Source of the DNA: Clostridiaceae bacterium Marseille-Q3526
GTDB lineage: Bacteria > Bacillota > Clostridia > Lachnospirales > Lachnospiraceae
DNA: 64,000 nucleotides
Direction: 5' to 3'
Assembly: GCA_018223375.1 (NCBI GenBank)
Contig: JAGTTS010000001.1
Coordinates: 492,501 to 556,500, forward strand
Numbering within the stretch: the first letter of the stretch is position 1; the number at the start of each line of letters is the position of its first letter. Shown in pieces: positions 50,800 to 58,832 of this stretch. Position numbers and translations under genes: made by a program. Below the pieces are notes generated by a model. It was not told where the DNA came from, ran no database searches, and saw nothing but the letters and a program-made list of their open reading frames with translations.

Positions 50800-51597
50800 T
50801 TACTGGCAGTGTCCGCCGCAGCTGTGGGTTCCGTGCTCATGTTCGCCGCAGCCGTGCTCGCCGCAGGTATGGCCTTCGCCGTGGCGCTCGCTGTGATGGC
50901 TGCATGCAACGTCTGGCTGGAAAGAGAGCGTTCCATTTAAAAAAGAGGAAACCGCTTCGTCTGCACTGCCGGATACGCCTCCGTACAGTCTGATTCCCGC
51001 TGCTTCCAGCGCGTCCTTTGCTCCCTGGCCAATTCCTCCGCAGATTAAAACGTCGGCATTCAGGGCATGGAGGATTCCGGCCAGAGCTCCGTGGCCTCTT
51101 CCGTTGGTGTCAACAATTTCAGACTGTCTCACAGCCCCGTCCTCTGCGTCATAAATTTTGAACTGTTCTGTGTGGCCAAAATGCTGAAAAATCTGGCCAT
51201 TTTCATAAGCGACTGCAATTCTCATAGTATCGGCTCCCTTCTTTTTTTCATATTGCTGATGATAGGTGCGTTTAAAACATTCGTCGTGCCCGCAGCTTTC
51301 CTGGCCGTCGCACAGACGGTAATCGCCTCCCCCGATGCGCAGAGGACGTCCCTCCACCAGGGCCAGAGCCAGTTTTTTTCTGGCGTTCTCATAGATCCTC
51401 TGAACGGTAGTTCTGGCGACCTCCATCCACTGGCTGCACTCCTGCTGGGACAGCCCCTCCAGATCCATAAGACGGATCGTTTCATATTCGTCTACAGTAA
51501 GGATAACAGGTGTGTTCGCCTCGCCTTTCTGAATGGGGAAAAAACCAGGCGAAGGGGGAAAATGGCATACACGCCGGCATTTTGTTGGTCTTGACAT
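50800..51597 (-). CDS. DUF134 regulator fused to a NifX/NifB-type metal-cofactor domain with His/Cys-rich tail
   Basis: 265 residues. Residues 1-95 are a DUF134 (UPF0251) HTH domain (MSRPTKCRRVCHFPP ... VARTTVQRIYENARKKLALA). Residues 122-225 are a dinitrogenase iron-molybdenum cofactor domain (RIAVAYENGQIFQHFGHTEQ, ADVLICGGIGQGAKDALEAA). The last 35 residues are packed with His, Cys and Glu (GEHGCGEHEHGTHSCGGHC), a likely metal-binding tail. It probably senses or traffics a metal or Fe-S species and represses its own target. It has its own strong promoter (51657-51685). Confidence 0.85.
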   Translation of the reverse strand: MSRPTKCRRVCHFPPSPGFFPIQKGEANTPVILTVDEYETIRLMDLEGLSQQECSQWMEVARTTVQRIYENARKKLALALVEGRPLRIGGGDYRLCDGQESCGHDECFKRTYHQQYEKKKGADTMRIAVAYENGQIFQHFGHTEQFKIYDAEDGAVRQSEIVDTNGRGHGALAGILHALNADVLICGGIGQGAKDALEAAGIRLYGGVSGSADEAVSSFLNGTLSFQPDVACSHHSERHGEGHTCGEHGCGEHEHGTHSCGGHCQ

Positions 51598-51656
51598 GAA
51601 AATCCTCCTGACTTTGGCTTTGTCAGCGCGAAGGCGCTCTTGACGGCTCTGCTTTT

Positions 51657-51685
51657 AGTATAGGAGCAAAACAGGCATATGTCAA
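51657..51685 (-). promoter_or_regulatory. Promoter of the DUF134-NifX gene
   Basis: On the minus strand: TTGACA, a 17-base spacer, TATACT, about 60 bases before the start. Confidence 0.75.
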
Positions 51686-51749
51686 TTATTATTTTGGACA
51701 TATGACTGAAATGGAGCCGATTGTGAAGAAAATTGTCAGGAAAACTTAA

Positions 51750-51778
51750 TTGTATTCCACTGGTGAAACAGGTATAAT
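51750..51778 (+). promoter_or_regulatory. Promoter of the polysaccharide deacetylase gene
   Basis: TTGTAT (51750-51755), a 17-base spacer, TATAAT (51773-51778). Confidence 0.75.
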
Positions 51779-51829
51779 GGGCTTATTAAGGCTCAAGGAA
51801 GACATCAGAAAGAGGGGGAGCAGTGTAAG

Positions 51830-52840
51830 ATGACAGTAAGAAGAATTGCAGAAAAAATCAGAAAAAAGGCAGCGAGAGGGCTGGCGCTTGGCCTTTGTCT
51901 GGGACTTTTATCGGCAGGCAGGCTGACATCCTATGCAGACGGTCCGTCAGGTCCGGCGTCTGACGGGGCGGCCGTAGCGGCGGAGTCTGCGAAGGAGGCT
52001 CAGGCAGAGGGGCCGGCACAGAACATGGAGACAGAATCTGTCGGGCAGGCGGAGACAGGAGGGCAGCCGGAGGGGGCGTTCCAGGAAAACCAGCAGGCTC
52101 AGGCAGAAGGACAGAACGGCGCAGAGAATCAGGCAGCCGGTTCAAAAGACCAGAGCGCAGGTGCAGAAGGACAGGCTGCAGATGGAAAGACGGAGGACGG
52201 GCGCATCATGAGCGGAGGACGCCTGATTGATCCGTCTAAGCCGATGATTGCCCTTACCTACGACGACGGTCCCTACGCGCCGGTGGGCAACAGGATTATG
52301 GACTGCATGGAGAAGTATAATGGGCGGGCTACCTTTTTCGTAGTGGGAAACCGGGCAGGTTCCTATCAGGAGGAGCTGCGCAGAATGCAGGCGTCAGGCC
52401 ATGAGATTGGAAATCACAGCTACAGCCACAAATATCTTCAGAAGCTGGGGGCGGCAGACATCAGAAAAGAAATTGAGATGGGAAATCAGGCGGTAGCCGC
52501 TGTGACAGGAACGGCTCCGGCCCTGGTGCGTCTGCCGGGAGGAGGCAGCAATGCAACGGTGCTTGCCAATATCCATCAGCCGATTATTTTGTGGAACGTG
52601 GATACGAGAGACTGGGCGACCAAGAATGCAGATCAGACTGTGGCGGCCGTACTGGGAAAGGTGAAGGACGGAGATATTGTGCTGATGCACGAGCTGTATA
52701 AGCCGACGGCAGACGCCACGGAGCGCATGGTTCCTGCGCTTGCAGAACAGGGCTTTCAGCTGGTAACGGTCAGCGAACTGATACGCTTCAGGGGAGGAGC
52801 CGCGCCGGGGACGCTCTACTATAAATTTCCGCCCCAGTAG
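51830..52840 (+). CDS. Secreted polysaccharide (peptidoglycan) deacetylase
   Basis: 336 residues with an N-terminal signal peptide (basic start, then GLALGLCLGLLSAG). A linker of about 90 residues rich in Gln, Glu, Ala and Gly comes next, then a NodB domain: IALTYDDGPYAP with the catalytic and metal Asp pair, the metal His pair in GHEIGNHSYSHKYL, RLPGGGSNATV, WNVDTRDW and the catalytic His in IVLMHELY. It removes acetyl groups from cell-wall glycan, often protecting against lysozyme. It has its own promoter. Confidence 0.9.
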   Translation: MTVRRIAEKIRKKAARGLALGLCLGLLSAGRLTSYADGPSGPASDGAAVAAESAKEAQAEGPAQNMETESVGQAETGGQPEGAFQENQQAQAEGQNGAENQAAGSKDQSAGAEGQAADGKTEDGRIMSGGRLIDPSKPMIALTYDDGPYAPVGNRIMDCMEKYNGRATFFVVGNRAGSYQEELRRMQASGHEIGNHSYSHKYLQKLGAADIRKEIEMGNQAVAAVTGTAPALVRLPGGGSNATVLANIHQPIILWNVDTRDWATKNADQTVAAVLGKVKDGDIVLMHELYKPTADATERMVPALAEQGFQLVTVSELIRFRGGAAPGTLYYKFPPQ

Positions 52841-52902
52841 GCGGCAGGCAGAGGGCAGAGCTGGCCTTTTGGAGCGCCAGGGCTCTGGCAATCAGCTGGC
52901 AA

Positions 52903-53358
52903 TCAGCGAAACAGCTCTTTTACAGACGCTTCATTAAAATAGCGGATGCGTTTTAACGGGATTTTGGCTGCTCTGAAAGCCTGATCCTTAAACAGATCCC
53001 GCTTTCTGGCGTCTGCCGTGTCATGGCTGCTGTCGTCCAGCTCAACGGCAAACAGAACGCGGAGATTTTTATCGCAGATGACAAAGTCTACATGTTTTTG
53101 AGAAATTTTTCGGAAATATTGGAGGAAATTGGTTTTATCCGTCACCTCCATTAAATCTTTCAGCCCTACCTTGGGACAGATCAGAAATCCTCTGGCGTCG
53201 GCTTCCCGTTTTAAAAGACGGTAGAAGGCATATTCTCTCTTAGTGAGAAGCGGCTTTGCCTCATAGGGGAGGCGCTTTTTCCTGCATATAATCAGGATGA
53301 CGAGAAGACATCCCGCCAGGACGATTCCTGCCGCAGGCAGAAAGGATGGGAAGGTCAT
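52903..53358 (-). CDS. DUF2726 membrane-anchored protein
   Basis: 151 residues from ATG 53358 (minus), eight bases after AAGGAG; a longer frame starts seven residues earlier without a good site. One N-terminal membrane helix (AAGIVLAGCLLVILII) is followed by a DUF2726 domain: LTKREYAFYRLLKREADARG, then VDFVICDKNLRVLFAVELDD and AAKIPLKRIRYFNE. The pattern recalls restriction-endonuclease-like folds, but function is unknown. It is the last clearly native gene before the A/T-rich island. Confidence 0.75.
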   Translation of the reverse strand: MTFPSFLPAAGIVLAGCLLVILIICRKKRLPYEAKPLLTKREYAFYRLLKREADARGFLICPKVGLKDLMEVTDKTNFLQYFRKISQKHVDFVICDKNLRVLFAVELDDSSHDTADARKRDLFKDQAFRAAKIPLKRIRYFNEASVKELFR

Positions 53359-53433
53359 GATATCATCTCCTTTGCTCATATCTGTGGGGTGGAGTTATTA
53401 TACCATAGAGTGGGAATAAGTTAAAATAGGATT

Positions 53434-53685
53434 TTGAGTCCCGAAAAACCTTATGATTTATTTGTCGCTTTGCTTCAATATCATCTGATGATGGATGACG
53501 ATTATGCAGATGAAATCAAACATGGCTTGGGGCAGAAACTGGAAGCTATGGTAAGGCATGAATGGTATGCAAAGTACAAGACTGCTCCTACACCGGAAGA
53601 ACGAGAAGCAGCCCGTCAGCATTATCTGGATGAGCGTGGAGTTCCGCAGAGCTTCCGATGGACAACTTCTCCTTCGGAGAGATGA
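53434..53685 (+). CDS. Small protein of integrative elements, probably 5'-truncated
   Basis: 83 residues reading from TTG 53434 with no ribosome site. It contains MMDDDYADEIKHGLGQKLEA and HEWYAKYKTAPTPEE, wording I recognise from small proteins carried by Firmicute conjugative elements. The sequence before it is the native intergenic region, so the start is probably lost at the insertion boundary. It marks the left edge of the island. Function unknown. Confidence 0.5.
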   Translation: MSPEKPYDLFVALLQYHLMMDDDYADEIKHGLGQKLEAMVRHEWYAKYKTAPTPEEREAARQHYLDERGVPQSFRWTTSPSER

Positions 53686-53707
53686 CAGGAGCGTGGCACG
53701 CTCCTGT
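53685..53707. repeat. Perfect 11-bp palindrome
   Basis: ACAGGAGCGTG and CACGCTCCTGT flank a single G, directly after the small element-derived gene. It may be a terminator stem or part of a transfer or att site. Confidence 0.5.
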
Positions 53708-53721
53708 GAATGGTAAATAAG

Positions 53722-53792
53722 AGAGTGATGATTGCAGCGATTTCACTGAAAGTGGGTGCGCCCTACTTGATGTTGATGCGGTCATCACTTTT
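53722..53792 (+). terminator. Long-range hairpin with T run
   Basis: GTGATGA near 53726 pairs with TCATCAC before ttttttt (about 53783-53797). The loop could encode a very small peptide (start MIAAISLKVGAPYL), but this is weak. Confidence 0.35.
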
Positions 53793-53807
53793 TTTGTAAA
53801 GATAAAA

Positions 53808-54011
53808 ATGAAAAATTTTGCTTCTTACAAAACGATTGAAAATCGTGCAGCCGGTATCGCAGATACCGTTCAAAGGGGATTGGGGCTCCCTAACAAGCAA
53901 TTTGCGAAGATTGACACAAAGGGAAAATCGAGAAAAAGCAAACCTGTACAGGTTTACACTGCTTGCCGATTTGTGAGCGTATGCGAATATACCCGTTATT
54001 TCCTGAATTAG
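53808..54011 (+). CDS. Hypothetical small protein or element remnant
   Basis: 67 residues (MKNFASYKTIENRAAGIADT start) without a clear ribosome site, ending in a Cys/Tyr-rich segment. The codon use fits the island. I do not recognise it; it might be debris of a conjugative element or non-coding. Confidence 0.3.
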   Translation: MKNFASYKTIENRAAGIADTVQRGLGLPNKQFAKIDTKGKSRKSKPVQVYTACRFVSVCEYTRYFLN

Positions 54012-54083
54012 GCTTATTATACAGGCTTTCGATGTTTTATTTATTCAAAAGAAACTAAAATTAAGCGAACGCTCACTTTTTCG

Positions 54084-54111
54084 TTGAATTTATTTGCGAT
54101 ACTGCTATAAT
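54084..54111 (+). promoter_or_regulatory. Promoter of the XRE regulator and possibly the defence operon
   Basis: TTGAAT (54084-54089), a 16-base spacer and TATAAT (54106-54111). Confidence 0.6.
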
Positions 54112-54165
54112 TAACATAATGGGACTTTTTAGATAAAAGTTTTCTGTGAAAGGATTGGTAACTCT

Positions 54166-54375
54166 ATGGATGTTAGTTATAAAAGGCTTTGGAAACTGTT
54201 GATTGATAGAGATATGAAGAAAAAAGATTTGGCTGAGAAAGCGAATCTCAGTAATTATACAATCAACAAAATGAATAAGGGCGAAAACGTAAATACAGAT
54301 ACCTTGGTAAAAATTTGTGGGGCATTGAATTGCAGAATCGAAGATATTATGGAAGTCGTTCCAGATGAAAAATGA
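54166..54375 (+). CDS. XRE-family helix-turn-helix regulator
   Basis: 69 residues, one Cro/CI-type HTH (KKKDLAEKANLSNYTINKMN). Ribosome site gaaaggattgg. It is of the compact type (with GALNCRIEDIMEVV at the end) found in front of restriction-modification and mobile loci in Firmicutes. Lying 66 bases before the helicase gene, it probably controls the operon and delays it on entry to a new host. Confidence 0.88.
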   Translation: MDVSYKRLWKLLIDRDMKKKDLAEKANLSNYTINKMNKGENVNTDTLVKICGALNCRIEDIMEVVPDEK

Positions 54376-54441
54376 TGCTGTGATGCTTATCGGACAGCAA
54401 CTATAGTATCATTTGTATTGCAAAAATTCAGGAGATTAGGT

Positions 54442-57400
54442 ATGGAACTAATTAATAACACAACTAAAACATTACGAGATGATTTAGCTGTTGAGATAAA
54501 ACAAGGCAGCAGGCTTTCTGTTGCAGCAGCCTGCTTCTCTATCTATGCTTTTCAGGAATTAAAAAAAGAACTTCAAGGCATTGATGAATTAAGATTCATT
54601 TTTACATCACCGACTTTTACAACGGAGAAGGCAAAAAAAGAGAAGAGAGAATTTTATATTCCAAGATTAAACCGAGAACGCAGCTTGTACGGAACAGAGT
54701 TTGAGGTAAAGCTTAGAAATGAACTTAACCAAAAGGCAATTGCAAAAGAATGTGCTGAATGGATTCGTAAAAAGGTAACTTTCAAATCTAATGTTACCAA
54801 TGAAAATATGATGGGCTTCATCAATCTTGATGATAAAAACTATATGCCGATTAACGGCTTTACTACGGTTGACCTGGGATGTGAGCGTGGCAACAACGCA
54901 TACAACATGGTTCAAAAGACAGAAGTACCATTCTCAACTGCATATATAGACTTGTTCGATAACCTTTGGAATGACACCTCAAAATTGCAGGAGGTTACTG
55001 ATGAAGTCATTGAGAATATCACAGCTGCTTATAATGAAAATTCTCCTGACTTCATTTATTTCGTGACACTTTATAATATCTTCAGCGAGTTTCTGGAAGA
55101 TGTCTCTGAAGATCATTTACCGAACGAGGCTACTGGATTTAAAGAAAGCAAGATATGGTCCATGCTTTACAACTTCCAGAAGGATGCTGTTCTTGCAATT
55201 ATCAGCAAATTGGAAAAATACAATGGCTGTATCCTTGCTGATAGTGTGGGTCTTGGTAAAACCTTTACCGCTTTGGCTGTTATTAAATATTACGAAAACA
55301 GGAATAAATCTGTGCTCGTCCTCTGTCCAAAGAAGCTGACAAATAACTGGAACACCTATAAAGATAACTATGTGAATAACCCGATTGCATCAGACCGCTT
55401 GCGTTATGATGTACTTTATCATACGGACCTGAACCGTACTCATGGTAAGTCCAATGGTTTGGATTTGGATAGGTTGAACTGGTGCAATTACGACCTTGTT
55501 GTAATTGACGAATCTCATAACTTCCGTAATGGCGGAAAACTGTCAGGAGAAGATAATGAAAAAGAAAATCGCTATCTGAAGCTGTTAAATAAAGTTATCC
55601 GTAAAGGCGTGAAAACAAAGGTTTTGATGCTGTCTGCAACTCCTGTCAATAACCGCTTTAATGACTTGAAAAATCAGCTTGCTCTTGCCTACGAGGGTAA
55701 TACCGATTTGATTGATGATAAACTGAATACAACAAAAAGTATTGATGAGATTTTCAAAAATGCCCAGAGAGCATTTAACACCTGGAGTAAATGGGACCCT
55801 GTAGACAGAACAACAGAAAATCTTCTGCGTATGCTGGATTTTGACTTCTTTGAAGTTCTGGATTCTGTAACCATTGCACGTTCCAGAAAACATATTCAGA
55901 AATATTATGATACTTCTGATATTGGCACCTTCCCTACCAGACTGAAACCGATATCCCTTAGACCACCACTTACCAGCCTGAAGAAGGCAATCAATTACAA
56001 TGAAATCTTTGAGCAGCTGACACAGCTGTCATTGTCAATTTATACGCCTACTCATTTTATTCTGCCGAGTAAAATGGAGAAGTATGCGGAACTGTACGAA
56101 GATAACAAGGTCAATGTCGGCTTTACTCAGGCAAACCGTGAGCAGGGTATCCGTCGCTTGACGGCAATCAACCTGATGAAGCGAATGGAAAGCTCTGTTC
56201 ATTCCTTTAACCTTACACTGAAAAGAATCTACAGTCTGATAGATTCCACGATTCATAGTATTGATACTTATGATAAGACTTCCTCTGTGAGACTTGAACT
56301 GACTAATATTTCTGATATAAACGAGTTTGACAGTGAAGATCAGAACGGCGATGAGCTGTTTACCTTTGGTAAAAAAGTTAAAATTGATATTGGAGATATG
56401 GATTATAAATCCTGGAGAGACAGCCTTGCAAAGGATCGTGATACCCTTGAACTTCTGACACTGATGGTTGGAGATATCACACCTGAGTATGACTCCAAGC
56501 TTCAAGAGCTATTCCGAGTAATCAAAAACAAGCTGGAGCACCCTATCAACGAGGAAAACAAGAAAATTATTATCTTCACTGCTTTTGCAGATACAGCTCA
56601 GTATCTGTTCGATAACGTGAGTAAGTATGTAAAAGATAATTTCGGACTGAACACTGCAATGGTATCCGGTTCTGTAGAAGGGCGCACCACTGTTCCAAGA
56701 CTGAAGAGTGATTTGAATACCGTTTTGACCTGCTTTTCTCCAATATCTAAGGACAAGCATTTACTTATGCCGAACGATAATACAGAAATTGACTTTCTGA
56801 TTGCTACTGACTGTATCTCGGAAGGTCAGAACTTGCAGGACTGCGATTATCTGATTAACTATGATATTCACTGGAACCCGGTTCGTATTATTCAGCGATT
56901 TGGTCGTATCGACCGTATCGGAAGTAAGAATGCCTTTATTCAGCTTGTGAATTTCTGGCCGGATGTAACTCTTGATGAATACATTGACCTGAAAGCAAAA
57001 GTCGAAACCCGTATGAAGATTGTTGATATGACAGCAACGGGCGATGATAACCTTTTGAGTGATGAAGAAAAAACAGATTTGGAATACCGCAAAGCCCAGC
57101 TGAAACGCTTGCAGGAAGAAGTGGTAGATATTGAAGATATGTCCACCGGTATTTCCATTATGGATTTGGGCTTAAATGAATTTCGCATGGATTTGCTGGA
57201 ATATATTAAGAATCACCCGGATATTGATAAAGCTCCCTTTGGATTGCACTCGGTAGCCGCTGCTTCGGAAGAAACACCGGCAGGCGTTATCTACGTTCTG
57301 AAGAATCGTTCTAACAGTGTAAATATTGATAATCAGAACCGTTTGCACCCGTTTTATATGGTTTATATCAGCAATGAGGGCGAAGTGATTTGTGACCATC

Positions 57401-57678
57401 TTTCTCCAAAACAGATGCTGGACAAAATGCGTTTCCTTTGTAAAGGAAAAACGGAACCTATTCCGGAGCTGTATCGCCAGTTTAATAAGGAAACTCGTGA
57501 TGGGAAAAATATGGTTGTGTTCTCCAAACTACTGGGAGATGCCATTGCATCTATTATCGAGGTCAAAGAAGAAAGCGATATTGACAGCTTTTTAGGCGGA
57601 GGTCAAATGAGTTTTCTTACAAATGAAATTAAAGGATTGGATGACTTTGAACTGATATGTTTCCTGGTTGTTCGATAA
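54442..57678 (+). CDS. SNF2-family helicase with N-terminal PLD-like domain
   Basis: 1078 residues from ATG 54442 (ribosome site aggagattagg). The N-terminal part (residues 1-200) resembles PLD-like domains that precede helicases (SRLSVAAACFSIYAFQELKK, FIFTSPTF), but no HKD motif is visible. The helicase core runs through motif I (LADSVGLGKTFTAL), II (VVIDESHNFRN), III (MLSATPVNN), V (ATDCISEGQNLQDCDYLINY) and VI (RIIQRFGRIDRIGS). It is an ATP-driven DNA translocase. It opens the six-gene defence operon and lies 21 bases before the DUF4391 gene. Confidence 0.9.
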   Translation: MELINNTTKTLRDDLAVEIKQGSRLSVAAACFSIYAFQELKKELQGIDELRFIFTSPTFTTEKAKKEKREFYIPRLNRERSLYGTEFEVKLRNELNQKAIAKECAEWIRKKVTFKSNVTNENMMGFINLDDKNYMPINGFTTVDLGCERGNNAYNMVQKTEVPFSTAYIDLFDNLWNDTSKLQEVTDEVIENITAAYNENSPDFIYFVTLYNIFSEFLEDVSEDHLPNEATGFKESKIWSMLYNFQKDAVLAIISKLEKYNGCILADSVGLGKTFTALAVIKYYENRNKSVLVLCPKKLTNNWNTYKDNYVNNPIASDRLRYDVLYHTDLNRTHGKSNGLDLDRLNWCNYDLVVIDESHNFRNGGKLSGEDNEKENRYLKLLNKVIRKGVKTKVLMLSATPVNNRFNDLKNQLALAYEGNTDLIDDKLNTTKSIDEIFKNAQRAFNTWSKWDPVDRTTENLLRMLDFDFFEVLDSVTIARSRKHIQKYYDTSDIGTFPTRLKPISLRPPLTSLKKAINYNEIFEQLTQLSLSIYTPTHFILPSKMEKYAELYEDNKVNVGFTQANREQGIRRLTAINLMKRMESSVHSFNLTLKRIYSLIDSTIHSIDTYDKTSSVRLELTNISDINEFDSEDQNGDELFTFGKKVKIDIGDMDYKSWRDSLAKDRDTLELLTLMVGDITPEYDSKLQELFRVIKNKLEHPINEENKKIIIFTAFADTAQYLFDNVSKYVKDNFGLNTAMVSGSVEGRTTVPRLKSDLNTVLTCFSPISKDKHLLMPNDNTEIDFLIATDCISEGQNLQDCDYLINYDIHWNPVRIIQRFGRIDRIGSKNAFIQLVNFWPDVTLDEYIDLKAKVETRMKIVDMTATGDDNLLSDEEKTDLEYRKAQLKRLQEEVVDIEDMSTGISIMDLGLNEFRMDLLEYIKNHPDIDKAPFGLHSVAAASEETPAGVIYVLKNRSNSVNIDNQNRLHPFYMVYISNEGEVICDHLSPKQMLDKMRFLCKGKTEPIPELYRQFNKETRDGKNMVVFSKLLGDAIASIIEVKEESDIDSFLGGGQMSFLTNEIKGLDDFELICFLVVR

Positions 57679-57699
57679 CGCAGAAAGTGAGGTGGGACC

Positions 57700-58341
57700 A
57701 TGCTTGGATTGCCAAAGACTACAGAATTAAGCAAGCAGCTTCCCAAGAATGCAATCTATGCAAAGTTTCAGATGAACACAGCAGAGAAAGCAAAGATAGA
57801 CGCTGATATTTCAAGAATTACTATAGTCAATGAAGTATCCGCAGACAAAGTACATATTGCTGCCGGAGAGCAGGTGAAGTTCTTTTTTGTTCTTTTGGTC
57901 GCTTTGAAAAAGAAGGATTTCAATGATAAGACGATTACCATAATATCAAAGCTGATACCCCAGAATATGCTGTTGGTGCTGGAATGTGGGGATGAAGCAA
58001 AGCTGGCTACCTATCACACCAAGCTGATGCAGACAGAATGGAAACAAAAAGAGGAGCTTTCCATTGAATTGAAGGGATTAAACATGGATGCTGTTTGGGA
58101 GAACATCATTGTTCAGATTGGCGGCATTACTGTGGAACAGGGTAACACCCTGGACGAACAGATCGCAGTCGATGAACAGCGAAGGAAGATTCAAAAGGAA
58201 ATCGACCGTTTGACCAAGGCTGCGAGGAACGAAAAACAGCCTAAGAAAAGGTTTGAACTGGCTCAGAAAGCGAATGTGTTAAAAAAGCAGCTTGCAGAGT
58301 TGGGTAAAAAGATTAAAGAAGGGACTGAAGACGATAAATGA
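57700..58341 (+). CDS. DUF4391 domain protein
   Basis: 213 residues. The first 150 residues match my memory of DUF4391 (MLGLPKTTELSKQLPKNAIY; PQNMLLVLECGDEAKLATYH; KQKEELSIELKGLNMDAVWE). The last 60 form a Lys/Glu-rich coiled coil (IQKEIDRLTKAARNEKQPKK). Ribosome site agaaagtgagg. It overlaps the next gene by four bases. DUF4391 occurs next to helicases and type III methyltransferases; its role is unknown, perhaps a subunit bridging helicase and Mod. Confidence 0.8.
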   Translation: MLGLPKTTELSKQLPKNAIYAKFQMNTAEKAKIDADISRITIVNEVSADKVHIAAGEQVKFFFVLLVALKKKDFNDKTITIISKLIPQNMLLVLECGDEAKLATYHTKLMQTEWKQKEELSIELKGLNMDAVWENIIVQIGGITVEQGNTLDEQIAVDEQRRKIQKEIDRLTKAARNEKQPKKRFELAQKANVLKKQLAELGKKIKEGTEDDK

Positions 58342-58832
58342 TGGATGTTCTAAACATAATAGCGTTGATTTTAGTGCCTATTTTGGCAGTTGTCGTCGGA
58401 CAAAAATTGCAAGATCGTGCCCAAAAACGAAATGATAAAATGCAGATATTCAAAATCCTGATGACCAGCCGCATTTTTGGCTGGACAAATGAAAGTGTTC
58501 AAGCAATGAATTTAATTGATATTGTTTTTTCAGATGACAAAGATGTTCGAAAACAATGGAAAGTTTGTTTCGATAAGATGTGTGTGGAGAATCCCACCGA
58601 AACAGAATTGTCCAAAATTAAAATAGAAAGAGAAAAGCTGCTGGAAACTATGGCAAAATCTTTGGGATACAAGGATATTATTACATGGGAATCTATACAA
58701 AACCCTTACATTCCAAAAGGGATGACGGAATTGATGGCACAACAACAGGCTTATCAAAAAAATCAATCTGTTATCATGGAACAAATGAAAAATATGATGC
58801 AGACAAGCGGAAAGGAAAATGAAAATGGATAA
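58338..58832 (+). CDS. Small membrane-anchored protein (DUF6680-like)
   Basis: 164 residues. One N-terminal membrane helix (VLNIIALILVPILAVVVGQKL) is followed by a cytosolic helical region (DRAQKRNDKMQIFKILMTSR, then WESIQNPYIPKGMTELMAQQ). Similar proteins are annotated DUF6680. Start ATGATG overlaps the previous stop and its stop overlaps the Mod start. A membrane protein within a restriction operon is unusual and may tether or signal. Confidence 0.68.
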   Translation: MMDVLNIIALILVPILAVVVGQKLQDRAQKRNDKMQIFKILMTSRIFGWTNESVQAMNLIDIVFSDDKDVRKQWKVCFDKMCVENPTETELSKIKIEREKLLETMAKSLGYKDIITWESIQNPYIPKGMTELMAQQQAYQKNQSVIMEQMKNMMQTSGKENENG

